Shown here: positions 1-8,671 of the stretch, in pieces
How positions within the stretch are numbered: position 1 is the first letter of the stretch
Layout of the letters: every line of letters begins with the position of its first letter
Notes under the pieces: generated by a model
What the model was told of the DNA's origin: nothing
Database searches by the model: none
Seen by the model: the letters and a program-made list of their open reading frames with translations, nothing else
Origin: CALLMM01 sp964429855
GTDB taxonomy: Bacteria > Armatimonadota > Chthonomonadetes > Chthonomonadales > CAJBBX01
Length of the DNA stretch: 64,000 bases
Direction of reading: 5' to 3'
NCBI GenBank assembly: GCA_964429855.1
Contig: CAYSDM010000010.1
Coordinates: 1-64,000 of the forward strand
Made by a program: the position numbers and the translations under genes

Positions 1-335
1 TGGAAGGGATGATCCAGCGTATCGTGGAGCGTACGCCCGCCGAGATCAGAGCCTCCGATACCCACCAGAATGAAGACCGAAAACTCGCGGCGAATCTTTT
101 CCGCCAATTGCAGCGTATCTTCGATCTCTTCGGTTCGAAGGTGGCTGTGCGTCCAGGCGCGCCAGCGCGGTTCAAGAACGGCGTAACCGGAATCCTGCTC
201 TGCGGCGAACTCCGCCTGAATGGCGGCGACCTGGCTGCAAAGCTCCTCGCGGTGTTTTTCGTTAATGCCCGCATTGAGTATAGAAAATGACTGCTCCGCA
301 TCAAGCTGCAGAGCAGGGGAAGGGGAATCGCTCAT
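1..335 (-). CDS. pgi: glucose-6-phosphate isomerase, N-terminal part (runs off window)
   Basis: This is the first ~111 codons of a gene that continues past the left edge. I translated the minus strand from the ATG at 333-335, which has CAGGAG just upstream. The product contains VGIGGSDLGGRTLHDTL, the glycine-rich sugar-phosphate loop of phosphoglucose isomerase. The enzyme interconverts glucose 6-phosphate and fructose 6-phosphate in the cytoplasm. It follows the SorC-type regulator on the same strand after 101 bases that hold a perfect hairpin. The family is clear; the rest of the protein cannot be judged here. Confidence 0.88.
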   Translation of the reverse strand, partial: MSDSPSPALQLDAEQSFSILNAGINEKHREELCSQVAAIQAEFAAEQDSGYAVLEPRWRAWTHSHLRTEEIEDTLQLAEKIRREFSVFILVGIGGSDLGGRTLHDTLDHPF

Positions 336-372
336 GGGTGTTTTCTCCTGTAACAGTTGAGACACATAGCGT

Positions 373-394
373 GCGCAGGGGTACTCCCCTGCGC
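373..394. other. perfect inverted repeat between SorC regulator and pgi
   Basis: Nine-base arms GCGCAGGGG and CCCCTGCGC flank a TACT loop. No T-run follows on either strand, so it is not a textbook intrinsic terminator. It could be a weak terminator, an mRNA processing or stability hairpin, or an operator. Confidence 0.5.
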
Positions 395-436
395 TGCTCA
401 GCCATGCATCCTGTGAGGCGCGGATTATCCACAGGG

Positions 437-1699
437 TTATGCGCGGATGGCGGCTGCCTGCCGGTTCGTCTCCTGCAACGGCAGGTTCACATGGGCGCAG
501 ATCGCCAGCGCGGTCTCCAGATCGGTAATCAGTTCGTTGACGGCGCGCATTCGGATGGCGGTAGTGAGTATCGGGGCTTTCCACGCTCCGACTGCCAGCA
601 CGATGACGCCGAGACCGTCAGAAGAGCCGCGACGCACGCGCTCCGCCACGCGGATGAAGTCCTGGGGCGTGGCTCCGACGATCAGATTATTTACATGCGC
701 CACCAGTTCGCGCTCCGATGCGGGGCGAGCCTGATCCGGCGCATCCGGGTCGTCGGAGGCGACCACCAGATGCAGCGCCAGATCGCCGACGACTCCGGCG
801 CGCTGCAGCACGGGCAGATCTTCCGGCGTAATCAGGTTCGGGCGATAGATCGGAAGCGTCTGAACATCCAGCGAGGTCAGCCCGGTTACCAGCGTATCCA
901 CGCACTCGATCAAGCCACTCTGCCGGGATCCGCTCTCATCCGATCCGCCGAAAATCCTCCGGTAAGAGACATCGTTTTCGATGAAGTCGCGGATGGCGCG
1001 CAGATGCGCCGAGTCCTGATGAAAACGCCGTGGAATGTAGGCAGGCGTATTGAGTCGGGGGGCGCGCGGCGCATCGAAGGCGGAGGCGGCAAGCTGCGCC
1101 AGCCGATTGCTGGAGCATTCGATGGCCTCCTCGAAATGGGGGTCTGTCTCATCCAGACTCAGGTTACCGACAATGGGCAGGAATCGCAGGTGCGGGTTGG
1201 AGCGCGGCGGGCGCAGGTTCACCACACACTGACGCACCGACCAACCCCAGTTTATGCCGACAACATGCTCGCCTTCACATAGCTCTTCAGAGAGGCGTTT
1301 GGCGGCAAAGAGTCCGACTCGCTCCACGCTCTCAAGCTGCGCCTGCCGGTTTTCGGCGTAATCCGCGCCGACGATGGAGGGCAGAACGGTGACCTGCTGC
1401 AGCAGATCCCGTCCGAAATAGTCCTGCAGCGACGATTCGATGTCAGAACAGGTCATGCGGCTCTTCAACTCCTCCCAGATTTCAGGAGGAGGGATAAATT
1501 CGGGGCGGTCTCGCAGCCAGCCCGCCTGCCTCACCTCATCCAGCCGGCGGGTGACCGTCGCAGGACTTTTTCCCAGCAGTTCCGCAATGTTCTTCAAAGG
1601 CATCTGCAGAACGCAGTGGTAGTAGGCAACTTGCAGGGCTTCGATCAGATGTGGGCTGTCGGAGAGACCGTCGGGCTTCTGTCTTCGGCGGGTTCGCAC
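437..1699 (-). CDS. SorC/DeoR-type sugar-binding transcriptional regulator
   Basis: The 420-residue protein has an N-terminal helix-turn-helix (about residues 15-65, including NIAELLGKSPATVTRRLDEV). A long effector domain follows, like the phosphosugar-binding domain of SorC regulators, ending with a DGLGVIVLAVG stretch. The start is GTG at 1699 with AGGAG upstream; there is no ATG at this position. It lies directly upstream of pgi, so a hexose phosphate is a plausible effector, but that is inference. Its own promoter and two palindromes lie just upstream and suggest autoregulation. It is slightly longer than the usual ~320 residues of the family. Confidence 0.72.
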   Translation of the reverse strand: MRTRRRQKPDGLSDSPHLIEALQVAYYHCVLQMPLKNIAELLGKSPATVTRRLDEVRQAGWLRDRPEFIPPPEIWEELKSRMTCSDIESSLQDYFGRDLLQQVTVLPSIVGADYAENRQAQLESVERVGLFAAKRLSEELCEGEHVVGINWGWSVRQCVVNLRPPRSNPHLRFLPIVGNLSLDETDPHFEEAIECSSNRLAQLAASAFDAPRAPRLNTPAYIPRRFHQDSAHLRAIRDFIENDVSYRRIFGGSDESGSRQSGLIECVDTLVTGLTSLDVQTLPIYRPNLITPEDLPVLQRAGVVGDLALHLVVASDDPDAPDQARPASERELVAHVNNLIVGATPQDFIRVAERVRRGSSDGLGVIVLAVGAWKAPILTTAIRMRAVNELITDLETALAICAHVNLPLQETNRQAAAIRA

Positions 1700-1738
1700 A
1701 GGGGATGCTCCTGAAACGCCATTCAGCGTCTCTTTTTA

Positions 1739-1771
1739 GAAAGATTTCGTTTTCTTTCACGGGATTGAAAG
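1739..1771 (-). promoter_or_regulatory. overlapping operator-like palindromes upstream of SorC gene
   Basis: CTTTCA-N6-TGAAAG lies at 1754-1771 and GAAAGA-N8-TCTTTC at 1739-1758. Both sit between the promoter and the GTG start of the SorC-type regulator. Their position is typical for autorepression. Confidence 0.5.
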
Positions 1772-1785
1772 GGGTTACACACTCT

Positions 1786-1814
1786 ATTCTAGCGAGAACG
1801 CGCCCAACCGTCAA
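1786..1814 (-). promoter_or_regulatory. sigma-70 promoter of the SorC-type regulator
   Basis: On the minus strand the -35 box TTGACG (1809-1814) and the -10 box TAGAAT (1786-1791) are separated by exactly 17 bases. It lies about 90 bases upstream of the GTG start. Confidence 0.65.
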
Positions 1815-1845
1815 GTAGAATTCCCCGGCATCGCGCCTTTCGGAA

Positions 1846-2607
1846 CTATCTTGCCGTCCATCCGCCGTCTATCGTCATCACCGCGCCGGTGACAAACGAG
1901 GAATCGTCGCACGCCAGATAGACCGCCATCGAGGCGATATCCTGCGGCGTGCCCATGCGACCGATAGGCTGGCGGGCATGAAGACGCGCCTTCGTCTCCT
2001 CCAGTTCGTGGGAATGGAAACGCTGCAGGTAGGAGTCCACAAACGGCGTATAGACGGTTCCGGGAGCGATACAGTTGACGCGGATGCCGCGAGTCGCGTA
2101 GTCTATGGCAAGCTGGCGGGTCATGGCGATCACCGCGCCTTTGGTGGCACAGTAGGCGAAACGCCGCTCGATGCCGATCAGTCCCGCGACCGAACCGATG
2201 TTGATGATGTTTCCCTTGCCCTGTGTAAGCATGATGGGGATGGCGTGCTTGCAGCCATAGTAGACGCCGTTCACATTGACGCCCAATAGACGCTCGAAGT
2301 CTTCGTCGTTCGTCTCTTCGACGCTCCCGACCAGCCCGACCCCGGCGTTATTCACCAGAACGTCCAGCGATCCGTAGCGTTCCGCCGTCTGCTCCAGCGC
2401 CACCTGCACCGCCAGCGAATCGGTGACATCCAGCCTATGGTAGCGAGAGAGCGTGCCGATGTCGTCCGCGACTCGTCTTCCGGCGGCTTCATCTATATCG
2501 GCGACAACCACCGTCGCGCCCTGCGCAACAAATGCGCGGGCAATCTCCTCTCCGATACCCGAACCGGCTCCGGTGATGAATGCGACCTTCCCATTGAGTT
2601 GAAACAT
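1846..2607 (-). CDS. short-chain dehydrogenase/reductase (classical SDR)
   Basis: I chose the ATG at 2607 because AGGAGG sits 6 bases upstream and the protein then begins with the Rossmann strand (MFQLNGKVAFITGAGSGIG). The 253-residue product is normal SDR length. It shows the TGxxxGIG cofactor motif, NNAG, an active-site Ser in NIGSVAG and the YxxxK motif (YCATKGA). It ends in the usual FVTGAVMTIDGG. An acidic residue after the second strand (VVVADID) suggests NAD(H) preference. The substrate cannot be named. It is co-directional with the SorC gene, which has its own promoter. Confidence 0.85.
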   Translation of the reverse strand: MFQLNGKVAFITGAGSGIGEEIARAFVAQGATVVVADIDEAAGRRVADDIGTLSRYHRLDVTDSLAVQVALEQTAERYGSLDVLVNNAGVGLVGSVEETNDEDFERLLGVNVNGVYYGCKHAIPIMLTQGKGNIINIGSVAGLIGIERRFAYCATKGAVIAMTRQLAIDYATRGIRVNCIAPGTVYTPFVDSYLQRFHSHELEETKARLHARQPIGRMGTPQDIASMAVYLACDDSSFVTGAVMTIDGGWTAR

Positions 2608-2714
2608 AGCCGTCCTCCTGTGGTGTATTGCGGGGATGGAGGCCGCGGCGCGGATAGCATCGCCCGATTTGCGCGGAGTCGAACGGCTGTCCGAACCTGT
2701 CATCACCCGATACA

Positions 2715-3611
2715 CTATATTCCGACAGGCGGCTCGGTATTTCCTTGAGAAGCGGGGCGTAAAAGAAGCTGCGGGTCGGCACAGGCGGCTCCCGGCGCGG
2801 GACGCAGCAGAGAGTCCGCAAAGTTATTCGGGGATTCGGCGGGACGCAGCAGCGTGCCTGCCTGTCGCGCCTTCTCCACGCGCTCCTGTAAAAAGGGCAG
2901 GCAGGCTTGCGCCGCTTCCCGGACTCGTTGCCCGGCTTCGCTGTTGTTTTTCAATTGACCGAGCCGCTCAACATGGGGCAGCGCCTTCTCATCGCCGACC
3001 TGTTGCCATGCCTGAAGGATGGCAAGGATAAACTCTGTATCCTGTTTCAGGCTCGCCTTTTTGAGCGTCTGATTCAGATTATCGCGCTGTTCCGGCGAGA
3101 GGAGACCGCCGTCGCTTGCCTGCAGGCGCGGCAGAAGTCGGGTCAACGTCTCTCGGCAGACCGCGCGAATATCGCCGTCTTCGATCTCCAGCGCCTCCGC
3201 CAGCGGACCGACCGCCCGGATATCGTCATGCTTCGCCAGCAGACAGGCGGCGTTCTTATGAAGCTGCGAAGCGGCGGCTGCCCCGCCAAACAGCGTGATG
3301 AAAAAGAAGAAACTGCCGAAGCTCTCGAAATCCCAGTCGGAGGTCAGAACGCCGCGTACCACAAAGGCGGTCAGAATCACCGCATAGATGCCGAGAACCG
3401 CTTGCAGGAAGAGGCGCTGCATCCGTTTCTGTTTACGGCGTTTCTCCGCCTCGCTCTGAACCACCGCCAGAAGCTTCTCGATACCCTCTTCGCCCATCTC
3501 CTCGATAGCCGTTTCCGCCTGCTGCCGTTCTATTTCGTCCAGGCTGCCGAGTCTCTCCAGGAACTCCTTCTGCTGCGGCTCCGGTCTCTCTTCGTGAAAA
3601 TGGTGTCTCAT
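2715..3611 (-). CDS. LLRP-tail membrane/HEAT-like protein, paralog A
   Basis: This 298-residue protein is the last of three tandem paralogs. Visible order: an acidic coiled-coil-like start (ERQQAETAIEEMGEEGIEKLL), a KRRKQKR patch, and two hydrophobic helices (about residues 65-115). A helical HEAT/Armadillo-like region follows (AVGPLAEALEIEDGDIRAV, ILAILQAWQQVGDEKALPHVERL). The tail carries three LLRP motifs spaced 14-15 residues. The start at 3611 lies 3 bases after the stop of paralog B, so the genes are almost certainly co-transcribed. I do not recognise a named family. The likely role is a membrane-anchored scaffold, which is inference only. Confidence 0.75.
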   Translation of the reverse strand: MRHHFHEERPEPQQKEFLERLGSLDEIERQQAETAIEEMGEEGIEKLLAVVQSEAEKRRKQKRMQRLFLQAVLGIYAVILTAFVVRGVLTSDWDFESFGSFFFFITLFGGAAAASQLHKNAACLLAKHDDIRAVGPLAEALEIEDGDIRAVCRETLTRLLPRLQASDGGLLSPEQRDNLNQTLKKASLKQDTEFILAILQAWQQVGDEKALPHVERLGQLKNNSEAGQRVREAAQACLPFLQERVEKARQAGTLLRPAESPNNFADSLLRPAPGAACADPQLLLRPASQGNTEPPVGI

Positions 3612-3614
3612 GTT

Positions 3615-4454
3615 CTATTCCGGCTGGCTGGGGCGCAGTAGTTTCTCTGGATCGCCAGGAGCGGCTCCGTGCACGGGGCGCAGCAGCACCTCGGCAGGAT
3701 TGTCGGGGGCGGCGGCAGGGCGAAGCAGTGTCTGGGCGCGACGCTGCTTCTCCACGCGCTCCGTCAGTGCAGGCAGACACTCCAGCGCCGCCGCTTTTAC
3801 GGATCGCTCCATGCCGTTGCGCGGTTCGATTTTCGACAGATTCTCCACCATCGGCAGCGCCTTCTCATCGCCGATCTGTTCCAGAGCCTTGAGGATCGCT
3901 ACCATCAACAGCGTGTCCTGCTTGAAACGGGCGCGTTTGAGAACATTATAGAGCTTGCTGCGCTGTTCGGCATTCATCAGGTGGTCGTCGCTTGCCTGAA
4001 GCTGTGGGAGGATATCCTGCAACGCAGAGGAAGCCAGCATTCTCATGTTCTTATCGCCATACTCCAGCGCGTCCGCAAGCTGTCCGACGGCGCGTTTCGG
4101 GCGAAGTTTCGCCAGTTCGGTGGCGGCGTTCTTCTGCTGCTGCGAGACGGCATAGAAACTGGCAAACGCGCCGAACATGCCGGTGAAGCTGCCGATTTGA
4201 TCAGCGTATCCGGTCGCCGCCATCAGTATCATAAATCCCACCCAGACGCTGATGATAACGGTGTAAATCTTCACTCTTTTCTTGCGCTTTTGCGCCTCCC
4301 GATCAATCGCCTGCATCAGGCGGTCAGCAGCGGCATCGCCCATCTCCTCGATGGCTTGCTGCGCCTTCTCCCGCTCCTCCAGTTTCTTGCTGCTTAACTT
4401 CGTCAGCAGTTCGGAGGGAATCTCATCCGTCTGTGGTGTCTGATTCAGTTTCAT
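3615..4454 (-). CDS. LLRP-tail membrane/HEAT-like protein, paralog B
   Basis: This is the middle of three tandem paralogs, 279 residues. It has the same layout as its neighbours: an EEMGDAAADRLMQAI helical start, a basic patch (KRKKRVK), and two hydrophobic helices around residues 75-115. Helical repeats follow (AVGQLADALEYGDKNMRMLASSAL, MVAILKALEQIGDEKALPMVENL). The tail has LLRPA, LLRPV and LLRPS spaced 14-15 residues. It starts 6 bases after paralog C stops and ends 3 bases before paralog A starts, so translational coupling is likely. Its function is unknown. Confidence 0.75.
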   Translation of the reverse strand: MKLNQTPQTDEIPSELLTKLSSKKLEEREKAQQAIEEMGDAAADRLMQAIDREAQKRKKRVKIYTVIISVWVGFMILMAATGYADQIGSFTGMFGAFASFYAVSQQQKNAATELAKLRPKRAVGQLADALEYGDKNMRMLASSALQDILPQLQASDDHLMNAEQRSKLYNVLKRARFKQDTLLMVAILKALEQIGDEKALPMVENLSKIEPRNGMERSVKAAALECLPALTERVEKQRRAQTLLRPAAAPDNPAEVLLRPVHGAAPGDPEKLLRPSQPE

Positions 4455-4460
4455 GGCTGT

Positions 4461-5378
4461 CTATTCCGTCTCATCTTTCGCGCTTGCGCGCAGTAACACC
4501 TGCGGGTCCGCAGGCGCGGCTCCCTGCGCCGGTCTGAGCAGTGTCTCAGCAGGGTTGTCGGGCGATCCGGCAGGACGCAGGAGACTCATACCCTGCCTCT
4601 CCTGTTCGATACGGGCAGCCAGCGCCTCCTGCGACCCCTGCGCCTTCTGTCGAATACGGCGGATGTTCTCGGAGTCGCCAGGCGCGTTGACCAGCCGCTC
4701 CAGATGCGGCAGTGCGCTAGAACCGCCGACTTTGCCGATCGCATCGAGGCAGGTGATCACCAGGTCGGTCTCCTTTTCTAGATGAGATCTGCGCAGGCAG
4801 TTATAGAGACCATCAAGCTGTCTGTCCGTCAGCAGCTCCCTGTCGCCGACCTGCAGTCTCGGCATCAGGTTCATCAGCGCGGTCGCTAATGAGTAACGAG
4901 TATTGAAATCTATCATGCGGGAGGAGATCAACTCCAGCAGGGGACCGACCACGCGCACATCGTTCAGCTTTGCCAGACTGCGAGTCGCCAGTTGCAGCAG
5001 GGGCGTGGGAGCCAGCAGAAAGGAGAAGCCTCCGAGAACTCCTCCGCCGACCGTGCCTCCCAGCGTTCCGATCAGGCTGCCGAACACTGCGGCACGATTG
5101 TCGTCTCCCACCGCGAGAGAGTAGATCATCATCACGAGCGCGAAGAGCAGAAAAGGTATGCCGATGGTCATGAAGACCGTCGCCAGTATGCGATAGGCGC
5201 GTCTTCGCCGATGAGTTCTGTCTGCTTCGCGGCGAACGATCTCCAGCAGAACCTCCACCTCTTCCGTTCCGAACTGCTCGAAAGCCCGTTCTGCCTCCTG
5301 CCGTTCGCCCACATAACGGCTGTTCATCGCCTGCAGCAGCGCAACGATCTCCAGTTCACGATTCTCAGTTCCAGTCAT
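4461..5378 (-). CDS. LLRP-tail membrane/HEAT-like protein, paralog C (first in operon)
   Basis: This 305-residue protein has GAGGAG 5 bases before its ATG and is the first gene of the three-paralog operon. It has the acidic helical start (QEAERAFEQFGTEEVEVLLEIV), an RTHRRRRAYR patch and two membrane helices joined by a glycine-rich stretch (GTLGGTVGGGVLGG). Helical repeats and an LLRPA / LLRPA / LLRAS tail follow. It is transcribed divergently from the DUF1501 gene. The repeated tail in all three paralogs suggests a shared binding or sorting signal; no function is known to me. Confidence 0.75.
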   Translation of the reverse strand: MTGTENRELEIVALLQAMNSRYVGERQEAERAFEQFGTEEVEVLLEIVRREADRTHRRRRAYRILATVFMTIGIPFLLFALVMMIYSLAVGDDNRAAVFGSLIGTLGGTVGGGVLGGFSFLLAPTPLLQLATRSLAKLNDVRVVGPLLELISSRMIDFNTRYSLATALMNLMPRLQVGDRELLTDRQLDGLYNCLRRSHLEKETDLVITCLDAIGKVGGSSALPHLERLVNAPGDSENIRRIRQKAQGSQEALAARIEQERQGMSLLRPAGSPDNPAETLLRPAQGAAPADPQVLLRASAKDETE

Positions 5379-5455
5379 TGTATCTCCTCAATAGATTAAC
5401 GAAAATCGCGGTATCCGGGTTTCAACGGCAGGCTCTGAAGGCATCGGAAAAGCGG

Positions 5456-5484
5456 TTGCAGGAGGGAGGAGCATCTGTTATACT
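5456..5484 (+). promoter_or_regulatory. sigma-70 promoter of the DUF1501 gene
   Basis: TTGCAG (5456-5461) and TATACT (5479-5484) are separated by 17 bases. The expected start of transcription near 5491 gives a leader of only about 13-28 bases. Confidence 0.7.
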
Positions 5485-5503
5485 GATTCCAATCTTTGGA
5501 GGA

Positions 5504-6979
5504 ATGGATCGGGAGAGCATGAACCCGGGACGAGAGTTTGAACTGCTGCTAACGCGAAGACAGCTATTCGGGAGAGCGGCGACGGGAATCGGGATTGCGG
5601 CGCTGGCTTCGCTGCTGAGCGAAGAGGGCTTCGGGATGGAGTCCGGCAAGCCGAAGAGCTTTGGCGCGCTGCCGCAGTTTCACTTCGCGCCGAAGGCGAA
5701 GCGGGTCATCTACCTGTTCCAGTCAGGCGCGCCCTCGCATATTGATCTGTTCGACTATAAGCCGCAGCTTCAAAAGCACTACGGCATCGAACTGCCTGCC
5801 TCCGTTCGTATGGGGCAGCGCTTAACCGGGATGACCTCCGGGCAGTCCTCTTTCCCCGTCGCTCCGACCCTTTTTAAGTTTCAGCAGTATGGCAAAAACG
5901 GAACCTGGCTCAGCGAACTGCTGCCGCATACCGGTTCGATGATAGACGATATCTGCCTGATTCGCTCCATGCATACCGAGGCAATCAACCACGATCCCGC
6001 CGTGACCTTCATTCAGACGGGGCATCAGCAGCCGGGGCGTCCGAGCTTCGGCGCATGGATATCCTACGGGATCGGCAGCGAGAATCGCGATCTGCCCGCC
6101 TACATCGTTCTGATCTCGCAGGGAACCGGAAACCCCAACGATCAGCCGCTCTTCGGGCGTCTCTGGGGAACCGGGTTTCTTCCGAGCGTGCATCAGGGCG
6201 TGAAGCTGCGCTCTGTCGGCGACCCGGTGCTCTACCTGAATAATCCTCCCGGAATTGATAAGGCGACCCGGCGGCGTATGCTGGACGGCGTGGAGCAGTT
6301 GAACCGGATGGCGTTAAACTCCTTCGGTGATCCGGAGATCAACACGCGCATCGCGCAGTATGAGATGGCTTACCGGATGCAGGCATCGGTTCCTGACCTG
6401 ATGGATCTGTCAAAAGAGCCGTCGTCGGTCTTTGAGATGTATGGACCGGAGGCGCGCAAACCCGGAACCTTCGCCGCCAACGCGCTGCTGGCGCGTCGTC
6501 TGGTGGAGCGGGGAGTCCGCTTTGTGCAGCTTTTTCATCGGGGGTGGGATCAGCATGGAAACCTTCCGTCCCAGATTCGCGGTCAGTGCCGCGACACTGA
6601 CCAGCCCTCCGCCGCGCTTCTGAAAGACCTGAAGCAGAGAGGAATGCTGGACGATACGCTGGTGATCTGGGGCGGCGAGTTCGGGCGCACCGTCTACAGC
6701 CAGGGAACGCTCACGAAAGATAACTACGGGCGCGATCATCATCCCCGTTGCTTCTCTCTCTGGTTGGCGGGAGGCGGAGTGAGGGGCGGTGTGGTCCTTG
6801 GCGAGACGGACGACTTCTGCTACAACATCACGCGCGACCCGGTGCATATCCACGATCTGAATGCGACCATGCTCTATCTGATGGGGATAGACCATGAACG
6901 GCTGACCTACCGCTATCAGGGGCGTGATTTCCGCCTGACGGATGTAAGCGGGAAGCTGGTAAAGCCGATGATCGCCTGA
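5504..6979 (+). CDS. DUF1501 family protein (alkaline phosphatase-like fold, Tat-type signal)
   Basis: The product has an N-terminal TRRQLFGRAATGIGIAALASLL stretch shaped like a twin-arginine signal, so it is probably exported folded. The body matches DUF1501: VIYLFQSGAPSHIDLFDYKP, HHPRCFSLWLAGGGVRGG and WGGEFGRT. These fit the metal-site regions of the alkaline phosphatase/sulfatase clan. I placed the start at 5504, downstream of the promoter; the ATG at 5519 is an alternative and neither has an ideal ribosome site. The common DUF1501 partners (DUF1549/DUF1553 cytochromes or DUF1800) are not next to it. The substrate is unknown. Confidence 0.82.
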   Translation: MDRESMNPGREFELLLTRRQLFGRAATGIGIAALASLLSEEGFGMESGKPKSFGALPQFHFAPKAKRVIYLFQSGAPSHIDLFDYKPQLQKHYGIELPASVRMGQRLTGMTSGQSSFPVAPTLFKFQQYGKNGTWLSELLPHTGSMIDDICLIRSMHTEAINHDPAVTFIQTGHQQPGRPSFGAWISYGIGSENRDLPAYIVLISQGTGNPNDQPLFGRLWGTGFLPSVHQGVKLRSVGDPVLYLNNPPGIDKATRRRMLDGVEQLNRMALNSFGDPEINTRIAQYEMAYRMQASVPDLMDLSKEPSSVFEMYGPEARKPGTFAANALLARRLVERGVRFVQLFHRGWDQHGNLPSQIRGQCRDTDQPSAALLKDLKQRGMLDDTLVIWGGEFGRTVYSQGTLTKDNYGRDHHPRCFSLWLAGGGVRGGVVLGETDDFCYNITRDPVHIHDLNATMLYLMGIDHERLTYRYQGRDFRLTDVSGKLVKPMIA

Positions 6980-7071
6980 TAATCCGCCGAATGGCGGATG
7001 TATAACGGATTGTTACGTTCTACAATGGGATGTAGACGTGCCATTGTGCGCCTCACAGGAGGAGAACCGCT

Positions 7072-8079
7072 ATGGCAGATTACGATCCCAGAGTGACTCC
7101 CTGGCAGGTATCCGAGCGCGATTTTCCGCATACAGGCAGCGAGGTCGAGCAGATGAAGTTTCTCCTGCGCTATGCGATTCTCGCTCCCTCCACCCGCAAC
7201 ACGCAGCCCTGGAAGTTTGCGGCCGACCGGATGGCGATCCGAATCTATGCGGACAAAGCCTGCTGGCAGCCGATTGCCGACGCCGATCAGCGCGAACTGC
7301 ATATCAGCCTTGGCTGCGCGCTGGAGAACCTGCTGGTTGCTGCCGAACATTTCGGCTTTGCCTATCATGTCGAGTATCTCCCCAGCCCGTTAAATGCGGA
7401 TCTGGTTGCGGAGGTCACCTTCCGGACTCCGGGCGACCCCTCTCCGTTCCGTCTACCTGAACTGTTTGATGCGATCCCTCGTCGTCACACCGTGCACACG
7501 GAGTATCAGCCGTTCCCGATTCCGCGGGAAGCAGTCAAGCGTATCGAGGACTGCTGTGTCAACGAGGGAATCATGCTCCATATCACGGATGATCTGGATA
7601 TTCGTCGCATGGTGGACGAATTGACCTCCCGCGCCGACGCGCTGGAGTTTGCGAATCCGGCATTTCGGGAGGAGCTTGGGCAAACCATCGGACGGGGGGT
7701 GTTCGGAACGCACTGGTTGATGTCGGTGATCGGGCAGCTTGCCATGTCTTATCTTAACCTCGGCAGAGCGACCGCGAAGAAAGATCATGAAGTGCTGATG
7801 AGCGCGCCGCTGCTGGGTATTTTGAGCGCGTCGGAAAACAGCCACACGGCGCAGGTAAAGGCTGGACAGGTGTTCGAACGAATATGCCTGACCGCCTCAA
7901 CCTTCGGAATCAACATCCACCCGATGAGCCAGACGTTACAGGTGGCGCAGACGAAAGCGGAGATTGCCAGGCTGATTCCAATTCCCGACATGGTTCCCAT
8001 GCAGCCGTTCCGCATCGGCTATGCAGTCGGCGCAGAGCATCATACGCCGCGCCGCGCTCTGGAGGATGTGCTTATTTAG
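7072..8079 (+). CDS. Acg-type nitroreductase family protein
   Basis: The 335-residue protein begins after AGGAGGAG at good spacing. The segment LRYAILAPSTRNTQPWKF is the FMN-binding start of nitroreductases. The length and paired half-domains resemble the Acg-like subgroup, a fusion of two nitroreductase-like halves. It is followed 9 bases later by a classical nitroreductase, so the two form an operon. The role is presumably FMN binding, storage or redox stress; the substrate is unknown. Confidence 0.78.
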   Translation: MADYDPRVTPWQVSERDFPHTGSEVEQMKFLLRYAILAPSTRNTQPWKFAADRMAIRIYADKACWQPIADADQRELHISLGCALENLLVAAEHFGFAYHVEYLPSPLNADLVAEVTFRTPGDPSPFRLPELFDAIPRRHTVHTEYQPFPIPREAVKRIEDCCVNEGIMLHITDDLDIRRMVDELTSRADALEFANPAFREELGQTIGRGVFGTHWLMSVIGQLAMSYLNLGRATAKKDHEVLMSAPLLGILSASENSHTAQVKAGQVFERICLTASTFGINIHPMSQTLQVAQTKAEIARLIPIPDMVPMQPFRIGYAVGAEHHTPRRALEDVLI

Positions 8080-8088
8080 GAGAAATGC

Positions 8089-8649
8089 ATGGAATTGATG
8101 GACGCTCTGTATAAGCGCCGCTCGGTGCGTGCCTATACTTTTCAAAAAGTGGATAAAGCCACCATCGAGACGCTCCTCTCTGCGGCGGTGCAGGCTCCCA
8201 GCGCGATGAACACGCAGCCCTGGGTCTTCGGGGTGGTGCAGGATCGGGATCTGCTTCAGCAGTGGTCTGACCGCGCCAAGAAGTTCGAACTGGATCGCAT
8301 GACACCGGAGTCGCCGCTCTATGAGCATCGGAGCGGATTGGAAGACCCCAACTATAAGATCTTCTATGACGCCTCCACGCTCATTATTCTGTATGCGCGT
8401 CCGGTGACGGCATGGGCGGCGGAGGACTGCTGTCTGGCGGGGCAGAACCTGATGCTTGCTGCCTGTCATCTGGGGCTGGGGACATGCGTCATCGGGCTGG
8501 CGCGAGCCTGGTTGAATCAACCGGAGATGAAGCAGGAGCTTGGCGTTCCGGCGGAATATGAGGCGGTCTTCCCGGTGATCCTTGGCTATCCCCGCGAGGT
8601 GACAAAGCCGGTTCCTCGCTCTGCGCCGGAGGTTCTTTTCTGGAGATAA
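8089..8649 (+). CDS. nitroreductase family protein
   Basis: This is a 186-residue single-domain FMN oxidoreductase. It begins MDALYKRRSVRAYTFQKV and has AAVQAPSAMNTQPWVF, both typical of NfsA/NfsB-like enzymes. The C-terminal half has AEDCCLAGQNLMLAACHLGLGTCVIG, the helix-turn that covers the flavin. The start has TTAGGAG 8 bases upstream. It forms a two-gene unit with the preceding Acg-like protein and faces the large glycosidase tail to tail. Confidence 0.85.
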   Translation: MELMDALYKRRSVRAYTFQKVDKATIETLLSAAVQAPSAMNTQPWVFGVVQDRDLLQQWSDRAKKFELDRMTPESPLYEHRSGLEDPNYKIFYDASTLIILYARPVTAWAAEDCCLAGQNLMLAACHLGLGTCVIGLARAWLNQPEMKQELGVPAEYEAVFPVILGYPREVTKPVPRSAPEVLFWR

Positions 8650-8671
8650 TACCTGTCCTGCCGTCTGTCTG

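Noticed and set aside
287..1282. Long plus-strand frame opposite the SorC regulator
   Set aside because: It has no family pattern, is rich in Arg/Gly/Gln as expected for an antisense shadow, and overlaps a clear regulator and pgi on the other strand.
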